Positions 11,768 through 22,538 of a stretch of 58,174 bases of DNA are shown in pieces (position 1 is the first letter of the stretch; each line of letters begins with the position of its first letter). The DNA is taken from NCBI GenBank assembly GCA_037447655.1, contig JBBHKE010003101.1, positions 1 through 58,174 on the forward strand, written 5' to 3'. This stretch comes from Zygnema cylindricum. Lineage: Eukaryota; Streptophyta; Zygnematophyceae; Zygnematales; Zygnemataceae. The notes beneath the pieces are model-generated. The model was not told the origin of the DNA. It worked only from the letters and a program-made list of their open reading frames with translations, and did not search any database. Made by a program: the position numbers and the translations under genes.

Positions 11768-12515
11768 TAGTTCTCAAAAATTACAATTTGAAATACAGTA
11801 TAGTATAAGATACGTTCCTTTGAGTTCAGATTTGATGGTCAACTCGTCGAACAACTTTGACTGGGGAAATATTGTAACAACGGTTAAGAAAGTGTCCCGA
11901 TTGCGAACATCGACTGTCATAAAAATTAAAAACAATTCACACGGTCGGTGCACGTTTACTGTAGCGAAACTGCGGCAACCACACGTAAATACAATGGTTG
12001 TACGCAAATGGTTTTTGTTTGAAATTTACGTATTTTCTAAGTCTGTATTGGAAAAATAAACAGAGTGTTGAAAAAAGGTAATTAATAGTTCACTTCTCTA
12101 TTTTAGTTAGAATGTAAAGAGAGAGAAAGAGAGGACCAAAGGCAGGCCATGGCAGCTGCATCATTTAGAAGGAGGCAAAAAGAATTAGAAGGTATTTTAC
12201 TAGTATTAGCAAAATACTGCCTCTGGCCGGATTTGAACCGAGGTATGCACAATACTATGTAGACCAACTCCATATCCATTAACGCACTTACGAAACGATA
12301 CACATGAAATGTTTCACGCATATTTATTTATTGATCCAAATGACTAATTTGCAGCAGACTAATGAAAATGCACATTAATCAATTCATGCATGGAAGCGAA
12401 TCGAAGCCGTATAAATACAACTAATACAAGCTGTAATGGGGTTATGATTGTCAAGGGGTCAATCATTTGGGTTTATATATCCTTGGAGTTAGCAATATCT
12501 AGATTAGCTTCTTTT

Positions 12516-13604
12516 TGTTGCTTTACAATCACCACTGCAAGCGGAGAACCAGCAGTAGTAGTGGAAGTAGACATGAAAAACAACAGAAACTATCAAAGTA
12601 CCTACTCAACAACCAACTTAGAACTGACACAAAATTTGACTCAGAAAGTCAATATGCTTCAAATTCGTCACAATGATACAAAATACAGTAAACTGACAAT
12701 TCCCAAAATTGCAGTCCAAATAACCTTGTAAACCATAAGATATGATGTCTGGAAGTTTCCCAAAACCTGCCTTTAGAAAATCATATTCCCAAAACTGGAT
12801 AATGCAAAACTGGCTAAGTCCTAAGTTATATACTCACAATGTCTATCTATTGATCTACACTAATTTGGGTAACCGTCAATACGATTATTATCCTGACTAA
12901 CGACAAAGCATCCTACCTGTACGTCACTGTACTTCAAAACCCTAATTATTATTTTTTTTCTAAAAACCTGATTAATAGAACTCTATTCTTTATCACACTA
13001 AACTACAAACTAATGCTATTCAGATATTTACAGACATTGAACCGTACACAAAACTTTCTAACCGTACACAAAATGTCTCAAATGCTTAGTCAGCGGTAGC
13101 CATTAAAGTCCAGCCGAATGTGGTGGTGAAGTACGAAGCCCCTGAGTGCTTCGTAACTTGTGGTCCAACGTGAATCACGCCTCGTCACTTTGTGGTCCCA
13201 CGTAAATCACGCCTCGTCACTTGCGGTCCCACGTGAATCGCGTCCGTCGACGTCTCTCAAAATCAATGATCATAATTCACTTCCGAAATATCCGGACGTT
13301 TCTATTTAATGATCATAAAAGTATTCCGTACCATATAATTCCAAAATATCTGTATGACTCCAAAAATAGCCGTACCATATATTTTTTGAGATATCCGGAT
13401 CAGATTCCGTCCGTTTGATTTGGCGATTCCAATTGTCTGTTGTTTAACGCGTGTCGACGGCACTGCGTAAAACCTGCAAAGGTACAACACACTCTATTGT
13501 ACTTTGCCTACTGTAACACTAATAAAGGTAAGTCTTATATACCACTTTTTAGAAACTATTCTAAGTCTACTCTATTTACTAACTAAAGATTTCAATTCTC
13601 AACA
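12516..13604 (-). mobile_element. Solo LTR of the copia 1 family, minus strand
   Basis: It reads TG...CA on both strands (TGTTGCTTT at 12516, CTCAACA at 13604) and is flanked by CTTTT and CTTTA, an imperfect 5-bp duplication. Read on the minus strand, its last 59 bp start with ATG and encode a Ser/Thr-rich peptide start homologous to copia 1 gag (ATGTCTACTTC...). This is the same 59-bp distance from ATG to LTR end as in copia 1. A tandem repeat at 13158-13252 lies in its presumed U3. No internal domain remains. Confidence 0.75.
13158..13252. repeat. Three tandem 31-32-bp units with ACGTG core
   Basis: The unit TTGTGGTCCCACGTGAATCACG... repeats at about 13158, 13190 and 13221. Each unit has an ACGTG/ACGTA core of the G-box/ABRE type. 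Lying in the presumed U3 of a solo LTR, the repeats look like an enhancer array. Confidence 0.7.
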
Positions 13605-13631
13605 CTTTAGATGTGCGAATTCTGTGTGGCA

Positions 13632-13941
13632 ATGGAGCCCATAGAATTTCAGGTTATGGGCCCACCATCTAAGGTGCTTATGTTCGATGGAACAGACTTC
13701 ACTTATTGGGAGTTTACGATGGAGGGATTGCTTTTCAAAAAGCATTTGTGGGAAATTGTTTCGTGACAAGTGAGGTGTCCGCCACCCGGCTTTGGTGGAA
13801 CTCATTATGGAGAATCATCTGGGGCTTCTTAGAAAACCAACTAGAGTTCAAATGAGATTAAGGTGAAGGGAAAATCATTGCCATGGAAGGGAAAAAAGGG
13901 GATAAGGATAAAGGGATACCTATGGTGAGGGGAGCTAAGCT
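13632..13941 (+). pseudogene. Element C gag, N-terminal part, broken
   Basis: ATG 13632 opens M-E-P-I-E-F-Q-V-M-G-P, then a copia Gag N-terminus with G-T-D-F-T-Y-W-E. A TGA follows near 13765, with more stops after it. A Lys-rich stretch just before 13941 continues, after the T2 insertion, at 23529 in the same order as in T2 gag (Lys-rich linker, then the KTEEND-type block). The start codon lies inside the LTR. Confidence 0.7.
13652..13667 (+). other. Primer-binding site: half initiator tRNA-Met
   Basis: GGTTATGGGCCCACCA follows the LTR end directly. It is complementary over 16 bases to the anticodon arm of plant initiator tRNA-Met as I recall it (UGGUGGGCCCAUAACC), not to a tRNA 3' end. Drosophila copia uses the same kind of half-tRNA primer. 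The same bases encode the V-M-G-P start of Gag. Confidence 0.75.
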
Positions 13942-14937
13942 TGTAATTCTGTGACCTCCATAGGTGCACAAAATTTACAGCTTTCTATAAGCCTCTAGGA
14001 TAATTTGAAATGCCCTTCTATCCACTGAAACAATTGCCTCCCTAGCAGGCAGAGACTCTGACTGCCTTCACCCCTGTGAAGGTTCGACTCCCTTGAGTCC
14101 TATGCAAAAGTAATCATTGAAAATGCCTAACCAGGCGATTAATTATCAAATGGGAAAGATGCCAGTTTTTATACAAGCTCCTAGAGAGAGAGGCGGTTAC
14201 CTTCAAAAACTATAAGTCCTAAAACCTCTCTCTAAACACCTTTCTACTGATGTACGGATCCAATCACAAGACTGTATAGTACAAGAATGTACAGCTGCCA
14301 ATGTACCTTCTATACGGCCATTGTACGACATGGCCATGGAGGGGACGCCTGTCACCTTTTGTCTTGCCTCCGGGTCACCTGTAAATCCTGTAAATGAATG
14401 ACGAGGCGCCACGTGGCACCTGGAGACAAATTCTCCAAAAACAGCCAAGCGGCTATTCCGCAATGTCGGTTTCGATAGGAGCCGTTCGATGTTAACCGAC
14501 ATTAAATGTGCGCCGTTCAAATTAGTCGACCGTCCGTCTATAGAAATATTTTAGCTGTCTCTATGTTATTGTCCTACAAAATCCGTTAATCGGCTTATTT
14601 TGACAAGATTAGGTTAAGTATTTATCACACCCTATATATCCTAGCACTGGTCGTAGAATATACGACAACGCTACTGGCTACGGTTACTGACTATAGGGAC
14701 TAGGATCAAATCCTTGGTCTGTTAGCCTTTTTGCTAAGAGCTTGTCAATCTTCTTTTGTTGGGTGACTTCTGCTAGCTGCTTAGGCAGCCATGGCTTCAT
14801 CTCTCTCTGTCAAGTTATCAGTGACAACGACAAGTATGATAACTGGAGAGAGAGAGAGAGTGGAGCCTAACCATAAAACATACCACCTTTTAGTTTACAT
14901 CTAGACCTAAAAAATACATAAAACTCATTTTCCAACA
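13942..14937 (-). repeat. 3' LTR of T2
   Basis: On the minus strand it starts TGTTGGAAAATGAG at 14937 and ends GAATTACA at 13942. It includes the gag start codon, an antisense tRNA-like block (about 14650-14716 on plus), a CACGTGGC box near 14410, and a GTAC-rich segment at about 14240-14335. Confidence 0.8.
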
Positions 14938-14950
14938 CTCCCTTTATTTT

Positions 14951-17063
14951 CTAGTCACTCTTCTCTTTAAGTCCACATTTTTCTCTACAGTATTTTAACT
15001 TAGGAGATAAGACTGGATTTCTCAACATGTCAGCCACCATTTCCCCATCCGATTTGTAATCTAAACTCACAATTTTGTTCTCCACCTTTTCTTTTACAAA
15101 ACTTAATCTTATATCCATGTGTTTAGCTTTAAAATGGTGCTTTGGGTTTGCTGCAATTGCAATGGCAGCTTGGTTGTCACAAAACACTTTCTGAACTCCA
15201 ACCTTCATAAATCCAAGTTCTTCTAAGAGAGACTTTACCCACATTAATTCTTTAACAACAAAGCAATAAGCCATATACCTAGCCTCCATTGTAGAATGAG
15301 CAACCATCTTTTTTGCTGCTTACTGCTCCAGCAGCATGCACCATTCCCAACATACAAAACATATCCAGATGTGCACCTCCTCATAGGAGCATCCCCATAA
15401 CTAGCATCACTCCAAGTGGTGATGTCAGTATTCTCCCCTCCCAGATGCAACTAAAGACCTCTGGTTCCTATCAAGTATCTCATAACTCCTTTGGTTGCCT
15501 CCCAATCTCTCTTTCTAGGATCATGAAGACTCCTACTGAGGACACCAACTGCTGCAGCTATGTCTAGTCTTGTACAATTCATGAAATAAATCAGACTTCC
15601 TACGACCTGTGTGTAAGGGATTGACTTTATAAACTGTCTCTCTTCTGGACTCATTTCTTCATCAAGAATAACTACTCCACCTTCTACACTCCCATCACTT
15701 ACTTTCTTCAAGTCCATGTGAGTTGTACAACAGTTTGCCTTATCTCTCTAACATGTTTTTGATTGCCTCTTTTTGAGTTTATCTGATTATTCTTTTTCTT
15801 CTATCTTTTTCCATCTGAATTCCCAGGATATAGTTTGTTTTCCCTAAATCTTTCATGTCAAATCTGCCCCTTAAATCTTTCTTTAACTTGTTTATCTTTT
15901 CCATAGACTTGCTTAACACAAGAAAATCATCTACATAAATGGCAATAAAAATCACTCCCTCCTCATCCTCAATCATGTAAATTGAGTGATCAGAGCTGAT
16001 TCAGACGTATCCCATATTGGTCAAGAATTCATCCAGTTTCTTATTCCATTCTATAGGAGCCTGTTTCAGCCCATACAAAGACTTGATAAGTTTGCAGACT
16101 TTACTCTCCTCTCTATCTTCCACAAATCCTTCTGGTTGTTTCATGAAAATCTTTTCCTCTAGTTCACCATTGAGAAAGGCAGTTTTAAAATCCATCTGAT
16201 GGATCTCCATGTCTTCTCTTGCGGCTAGACTAAGGAGAATCCTTACTAAAGGAAAGCGTACAACTGGTGCAAAGGTTTCTTCATAGTCAATTCCCTCCTT
16301 TTGGGTGAAACCCTTTGCTACTAATCTGGCCTTATATCTCTCAATTGTGTTATCGCGGTTCAGTTTTAGTTTAAATACCCATTTACACCCAATTGGTTTT
16401 CTGTTTGGGGGACAGACCACTAATTCCCATGCATTGGCTTCCATAATGGAAGCCATCTCATCATTAATGGCTCTAATCCATCTGTCTTTTGCTGGACTGT
16501 TTACTCCCTCTAAGTAAGTTTGAGGATCATCCGGGAGTGAGAGTTTCGTTACGTTGTTTACTGCTAGTTTTTCTTGCAGCCTTTTGCTGCTCCTTCATCC
16601 ACCCTCAAACTCCGAGGCAGGAATATATGGTATTCTTTGGTTCTTCTGAATCACTTCATTTGCTCCCCTGTTCATGGAATCAGGTTCCTCTTCCTCTGTG
16701 TGAGCTGGTAGTTGTGAATCTAATAGTGGCTCACTCTCGTTGTGAGTTTTTTCTGAATCTGGTGTGATCTCTTGGTTCGGGTTGCTGTCAGGCAGATCTG
16801 AATTAACTTCACTTTCTGATTCGAATCTGACCCTGATAGTTTTTGTATACTTGAAGGGATCTACAGATTTTCCTTCATCCATCACCACTAGATGCTTCAG
16901 CATAATAATGTCTTTTCTTCCTAGATCATACACTCTATACCCTTTGACATCTTCATCATACCCCACAAAGTATCCAAGTTTTCCCCGAGCATCCAATTTC
17001 CAATCTGATTTATCAGTGTTGAAACTATATACTTGGCTTCCAAAGACCTTTAGATGAGACACA
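14951..17063 (-). pseudogene. T2 second pol copy: integrase end, RT and RNase H, broken
   Basis: The minus-strand reading starts after the solo LTR with the V-S-H-L-K-V-F-G-S block (17060), then an acidic Ser/Glu linker (to 16595). A 151-codon RT segment follows (16456-16001; W-E-L-V-V-C-P-P-N-R, K-A-R-L-V-A-K-G-F-T, Q-M-D-F-K-T-A-F-L). After a frame break come Y-V-D-D-F-L (about 15925-15945) and M-K-D-L-G, then RNase H in three pieces (15717-14951; D-A-S-Y-G-D, E-A-R-Y-M, C-D-N-Q-A). The last codons K-Y-C-R-E-K-C-G-L-K abut the polypurine tract. Catalytic RT residues are intact, but at least four frame breaks make it non-functional. Confidence 0.8.
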
Positions 17064-17067
17064 TTAG

Positions 17068-17543
17068 TGTAAAAGGGACAATAGTGCACACAGCACGCCA
17101 CAATGCACAGCGGAAAACACCAAGGATCTTCTCGTAGCAACAGTAGGAGCACACAACACTGACAGACAAAGTTGCGCTTTATTACTTGGAAGAGAGTACA
17201 AGGTTTGCGCTCGCTGCGAAGGTCTACTCAAAAAGAGAGTCCCCTATTCACTAGGCCTACTTAACTATTTAAACTAGCTAGCTGCTAGTCAACCTAGTAC
17301 TGTACAACTGTGCACGTGGACCTTCACGGTCAACCGAGATCTATCCAAAACCTCCTTCTAGAGCTATACCATTCGATCTACATTCTGCGGCGTTGCTATG
17401 CTGCGCTACTAAGTTACTACGCCGCTAAGTTGCTATGCTGCTACGCTGCGCTGGTCTGGAATCGCAGCTGCGCTGCTTTGGAACCGCAACTATAGCAGCC
17501 TAGCCCTAGCCACTAAGTACTCAAATCCTATAACCGTGTTACA
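17068..17543 (-). mobile_element. Solo LTR inserted in T2 integrase
   Basis: This 476-bp insert interrupts the codon series for DVSHLKV in the second integrase copy. On the minus strand it begins TGTAACACGG and ends CCCTTTTACA, that is TG...CA with short inverted ends. It has TTTAAATAG (TATA-like) and AATAAA in LTR-like order. The flanking pentamers (ATTAG, ATCAC) match poorly. It contains repeated GCTATGCTGC-like words similar to the tail of copia 1. It is a different LTR family from the other elements here. Confidence 0.65.
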
Positions 17544-17765
17544 ATCACGCTTCCTACCGACCCATCTCTCATATGGTGTTTTTCCTTTGACATCTGAGGT
17601 TAGGACTCTATTCTTTACATAGTTTGCACAATTCATAGCTTCTGCCGAAAAGCGTCATCCTATTTTCTTATCTGTTAGCATACTTCAAGCAATATCACCT
17701 AAAGTTCTATTTAACCTTTCAGCTACACCATTCTGCTGGTTTCATGGTATTCCAGTATCTCTGTA
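17544..17765 (-). pseudogene. T2 second integrase fragment
   Basis: This segment matches 20190-20400 closely and encodes the end of the integrase core. Here the third catalytic motif reads N-G-V-A-E-R-L-N-R, with the Glu intact, unlike the first copy. It joins 17063 across the solo LTR. To its right (17766-18045) is a stretch I could not assign, where the two pol copies meet. Confidence 0.7.
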
Positions 17766-18049
17766 AGATTCTGTGAACAGTCTAAGTGGCTAGTTTGTGA
17801 AGCTGTCAGCTACTTTTGGGAAACTCTGTAGCCTATATCTTCTAGATGCCTTGGTGGATTTGGCTTTTAACTTTGGGATTTTATAGTGTATATGGTATAC
17901 AGCATATTGGTGCAGTTTGAGACCATTTTGTTTAGTGTGGAGTAATCTGTGCTGTCTGAAACACAGCTGTCTTTGAGGTAGTCTGTGGGTGTTTCCGTGA
18001 GTAATCCATGGCTGAAATAGGCTATGGACAACAGTTTTGTCATCATATT

Positions 18050-19560
18050 AGCCACTATTTCCCCCTCCGGTTTGTACTCTAAACTCACAATTTTGTTCTC
18101 AACCTTTTCTCTTACAAAACTTAATCTTATATCCATGTGTTTAGGTTTAAAATCGTGCTTTGGGTTTGCTGCAATTGCAATGGCAACTTGGTAGTCACAA
18201 AACACTTTCTGAACTCCAACCTTCATAAATCGAAGTTCTTGTAAGAGAGACTTCACCCACCTTAATTCTTTAACAGCAGAGCATGAAGCCATATACCCAG
18301 CCTCCATTGTAGACTAAGCAACCACCTTTTGTTGCTTATTGCTCTAGCAGCATGCACCATTCCCAACATACAAAACATATCCAGATGTGCACCTCCTTAT
18401 AGGATCATTCCCATAACTACCATCACTCCAAGTGGTGATGTCAATATTCTCCCCTCCCAGATGCAACCAAAGACCTCAGGTTCCAATCAAGTATCTCATA
18501 ACTCTTTAGGCTGCCTCCCAATCTCTCTTTTTAGGATCATTAAGGCTCCTACTGAGGACACCTACTGCTGCAGCTATGTCTAGTCTTGCACAGTTCATGA
18601 AATAAATCAGACTTCCTACGACCTATCTGTAAGGGATTGACTTGATAAACTATCTCTCTTCTGGACTCATTTCTTCATCAAGAATAACTACTCCACCTTC
18701 TACACTCCCATCACTTACTTTCTTCAAGTCTATGGGAGTGGTACAACTTTTTGTCTTTTCCATTTGAAACTTCCCTAACATGTTTTCGATTGCCTCCTTT
18801 TGAGTTAATCTGATTATTCTTTTTCTTCTATCCCTTTCCATCTGAATTATTAGGATATATTTTGCCTCCCCTAAATCTTTCATGTCAAATCTGCCCCTTA
18901 AATCTTTCTTTAACTTATTTATCTTTTCCATAGACTTGCTTAACACAAGCAAATCATCTACATAAATGGCAATAAATTCACTCCCTCCTAATCCTCAAAC
19001 ATGTAAATTGAGTGATCAGAGCTCATTCTGACGTATCCCAGATTGGTTAGGAATTCATCCAGTTTCTTATTCCAATGTCTGGGAGCCTGTTTTAGCCCAT
19101 ACAAAGACTTGATGAGTCTGCAGACTTTACTCTTCTCTCCTTCTTCCACAAATCTTTTTGGTTATTTCATGAAAATCTCTTCCTCTAGTTCACCATTGAG
19201 GAAGGCAGTGAACTCTTCTCTCCTTCTTCCACAAATCTTTTTGGCTATTTCATGAAAATCTCTTCCTCTAGTTCACCATTGAGGAAGGCACTTATAATAT
19301 CCATCTGATGGATCTCCATGTCTTCCGTTGCGGCTAGACTAAGGAGAATCCTTACTAAAAGAAAGCGTACAATTGGTGCAAAGCTCTCTTCATAGTCAAT
19401 TCCCTCCTTTTGGGTGAAACCCTTTGCTACTAATCTAGCCTTATATCTCTCAATTGTGTTACCAGGGTTCAGTTTTAGTTTTAGCACCCATTTATACCCA
19501 ATTGGTTTTTCTGTCTGGGGGGCAGTCGACTAATTCCCATGTATTGGCTTCCATAATAGA
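18050..19560 (-). pseudogene. T2 first pol copy: RT and RNase H, broken
   Basis: RT runs from the K-L-K-L-N-P-G-N-T-I-E-R block (19487) to Y-V-D-D-L-L (about 18948-18965) and M-K-D-L-G-E-A-K-Y. RNase H follows to V-A-N-M-M-T-K near 18050. An 83-bp tandem duplication (19129-19211 / 19212-19294) in the E-L-E-E-E-I-F-M-K region breaks the frame, since 83 is not a multiple of three. After 18050 the sequence departs from the usual C-terminus, marking the junction with the second pol copy. Confidence 0.75.
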
Positions 19561-20064
19561 AACCATCTCATCATTAATGGCTCTTATCCATTCCGTCTTT
19601 TTCTAGACTGTTTACTGCCTCTTAGTAAGTTTGAGCCCCTGAGTGAGTTTGAGGCTCATCCGGAGTGACAGTCTCGTTACTTTGTTTACTACCAATTTTT
19701 CTTGCAGCCTTTTGATGCTCTTTCGTCCTCCCTCAAACTCCGAGGCAGGAATCGATGGTAATCTTGGGTTCCTTTGAATCACTTCATCTGCTCCCCTATT
19801 CATGAAATCAGGTTCCTCTTCCTATGTGTGAGCTAGTAGTTGTGAATCCAATAGTGGCCCCCTCTCGGTGTGAGTTTCTTCTGAATATGCAGTGATCTCT
19901 TGGTTCGGGTTGCTGTCAGGCGGATCTGAATTAACTTCACTTTCTGATTCAAATCTGACCCTGATAGATTTTGTATACTTGAAAGGATCTACAGATTTTC
20001 CTTCATCCATTACCACTAGATGCTTCACCATAAAAATGTCTTGTCTTCCTAGATCATACACTCT

Positions 20065-21240
20065 CTACCCTTTGACATCTTCATCATACCCCACTAAGTA
20101 TCTAAGTTTTCCCCGAGCATCCAGTTTCCAATCTGATTTATCAGTGTTCAAACTATATACTTTGCTTCCAAAGACATTTATATGAGACACATCACGCTTC
20201 CTACCGACCCATCTTCCATATGGTGTTTTTCCTTTGACAGTTGAGGTTAGGACTCTATTCTTGATATAGTTTGCACAATTCATAGCTTTTGTCCAAAAGT
20301 GTCTTCCTATTTTCTTATCTGTTAGCATACTTCGAGCAATATCACCTAAGGTTCTATTTAACCTGTACGCTACACCATTCTGCTCTGGATTATCTGGGAT
20401 TGTCTTTTGGTGTTGCACTCCCTCATCTTTCAAGAATTCTTCAAACTGATAAGATGTGTATTCCCCCCCATTATCACTTTTAATCATTTTAATGGGAGTT
20501 CCATGAAGTTTTTCACTCCAAGCTTTGTAATCTTTAAAGTTTATCGGTGCCTCAGACTTCGACTTAAGAAAATAAACTCTCGAGTATCTAGACCAGTCAT
20601 CACTTATGGTGAGCATGAATCTTTTCCCTCCCACTGAGGGCACTCTGGCTGGTCCCCAAATATCTGTGTGGACCAGATCCAATACCTTTTCTTCTTTATA
20701 TGTAGTAGATTTGGGAAAGGGCAATCTGTATGCCTTACCTTGAGCACATCCGCCACAATCACTCATCATTTCATTGTCTCGAAACTCAATGCCTTCCACT
20801 ACTCCCAGCTTTTTCATTTCTTTGAATCTGTCTAAATGCACATGACCCAAACGTTTATGCCATATCATCATATCAACGGCACCAACATAATAAGCTCTCT
20901 TCCTTTCATTACTTTGATTGAGCTTGAACATTCCTTTGCTACCCTTCTCAGCTATAAAGTAGATCTCATCATCATACTTAGCTGTAAAAACTCCTTTCCT
21001 AGTGTATGTTTTAAAGGCTTTATAATCCAAAACAGAAGTTGAGATAAGATTCTTACTCAGCTGAGGTATATCAAGCACATCTGAGAAAGTAACTATAGAC
21101 GTATGACCTTCCACTAGTACTTTCAGATCTACAGATCCCACCAAATCAATAGTCACTACTCTCCCATCCCCGTACTCTATTTCTACGGTGGGAATCTTTC
21201 TTAACTTTGTAAACAACTGTTTTTCACGACACATAGGCAT
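20065..21240 (-). pseudogene. T2 protease end and integrase, 391-codon open frame
   Basis: This is the longest open frame of the repeat region. It starts just after the protease motif, carries the GAG-pre-integrase domain (W-H-K-R-L-G-H-V ... C-G-G-C) and the integrase core with H-T-D-I-W-G-P and S-D-N-G-G-E-Y. The third catalytic residue is lost: the motif reads N-G-V-A-Y-R-L-N-R, Tyr for Glu. The frame runs on into G-R-K-R-D-V-S-H-I and G-Y-D-E-D-V-K-G. Despite being open, the enzyme should be catalytically dead. Downstream (20061-19612) is the acidic Ser/Pro linker typical before RT. Confidence 0.8.
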
Positions 21241-21244
21241 TCAG

Positions 21245-22538
21245 GCACTTGAGTCTATGATCCAACCTTCTTCCGGATCTTCTCAAACAACTCCAATTGC
21301 ACACTTCTGCTTCCGTGGGATCTCCGTCTCCTCTAACTTCTCATTGAGAAGAAGTTCTCCGTCATCCTCATCAGAGGTATCTTCCTCTCCGATCTCTCAG
21401 TTCACTTGTGTAGTTACATGTGCCTTTTTCTTTCCTCCAGAGTATCCACCTGTATAGCTCCCCTTGAGCCTTAGCTCCGTCAGTTTGGAGCACTCTGCCA
21501 TGTAGTGTCCAGGTTTCTTGTAGAAATGGCAGAGTCCTTTCGGAGTCCTTGGTCCTCCAGTCTAATTTCCACCTCCACCGACATCTCCATAAGGTTTCTT
21601 TGGGTCCTTGTTCCACCGATCTGTCCCAACGGCCAGAGCTTGGACGCCCTTCACTCCTCTTTGGATCTCAATAGTGTTCTCTCAGACAAGGATCATTCTG
21701 ACAACCGAGCTCCACATCCATAGACTGTCATCCAAGTCCTGGACCCGATTGACCACATTCTCGTAATCGTCCGGTAGCTTCATGATCAAGGTATTAACCT
21801 TGGCTTTCGTGGTTCCTGTCCAACCATCACTCTCCAACTCTATATACAAAGCTGCCAAATCGTTGCAATAATCTAGCATCTTCCCCCCTTTGTAAGTGTA
21901 TGCATTCAGTTTCAATTCAGCCAACTGTTGCTCTTGAATGGTTTTGCTCCTGTAAATATCCACCAATGTTATCCACAAATCCGCAGCCGCCACTATGTGA
22001 AGATGAGATGTTGCCAAGCCCTGAGTGAGATGCATCAAGATGAAGTGTCTTGCTGCCATATGATTGTAGTCCCATGTTTGTGAATCATTCTCCTCAGTTT
22101 TTAATACTAGTGTCTCTATAGATGGAGCAATAGGCGTGGCTGGCGCCTTCCCTTTCTTTGACACACTGCCTTCCTCTTCATCTGCCTCTTTCGTTGGAGC
22201 AGATGATACCTTTGAAAATCAGACTCCGCCAAACCTTGGTGGGGCTCCGAGAGATGGACGCTTTACTTGTCCACTCACTATTCCCCAATACAGTTTTTCA
22301 CACAATGCGCCTGTCATTATTGTTTCCCAATAGATGAATCCTGTTCCGTTGAAAATAGGCACCCTAGAGGATGGGCCCATAACTTGTAATTCTGTGACCT
22401 CCATAGGTGCAGAAAATTTGCAGCTTACTAAAAGCCTCTTGGATAATTTGAAATGCCCTTCTATCCACTGAAACCCGTTCCGTTGAAAATAGGTAGCCTA
22501 GAGGATGGGCCCATAACTTGTAATTTTGTGACCTCCAT
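21245..22538 (-). pseudogene. T2 gag and protease remnant
   Basis: The gag ATG lies in the LTR at 22538 and again in a duplicated copy at 22404. The frame reads M-E-V-T-E-L-Q-V-M-G-P-S-S-R-V-P-I-F-N-G-T-G. It has a TGA near 22217, then 160 open codons (22164-21682) with the UBN2-type gag core (L-N-A-Y-T-Y-K-G-G, I-M-K-L-P-D-D-Y). The zinc knuckle near 21490-21530 reads C-H-F-Y-K-K-P-G-H-Y-M-A-E-C, so the second cysteine is Tyr. The protease motif near 21255 is W-I-I-D-S-S-A instead of DTGA and is followed by a stop. Confidence 0.75.

Larger units (their letters stand above)
7774..12015. repeat. Foldback array, right part
   Basis: It continues the alternating inverted-repeat array split by copia 1. 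A forward copy runs 7774-8250. After the nested element (8331-9593) the forward copy continues at 9594-9795, turns at a dyad near 9803 (GATTAGCAATTCC / GAATTGCTAATC), runs in reverse, and turns again near 10760 and 11218. It fades into an LTR start at about 12016. MITEs at 9860-10357 and 11267-11767 interrupt the reverse arms at the same relative position. No coding potential was recognised apart from a 95-codon frame in the nested element. Confidence 0.75.
12016..13651 (+). repeat. Copia-type LTR (5' LTR of element C), split by a solo LTR
   Basis: It starts TGTTTGAAATTTACGTATTTTCTAAGTCT, like the other LTRs of this family, and ends GAATTTCA at 13651, immediately followed by a primer-binding site. 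It contains an antisense tRNA-like block (12221-12288). It is interrupted from 12516 to 13604 by another LTR. Without that insert it is only about 550 bp, roughly half the length of sister LTRs, and lacks their GTAC-rich promoter block. Its assignment to the coding region at 23529-26151 is inferred from gag position, since the 3' LTR there is a different subtype. Confidence 0.55.

Noticed and set aside
14203-14520. 105-codon minus-strand frame in the T2 3' LTR, with a related 79-codon frame at 22858-23097
   Set aside because: The two share a start but diverge and stop at different places. The region is U3 promoter sequence full of GTAC and G-box motifs, so a protein is unlikely.
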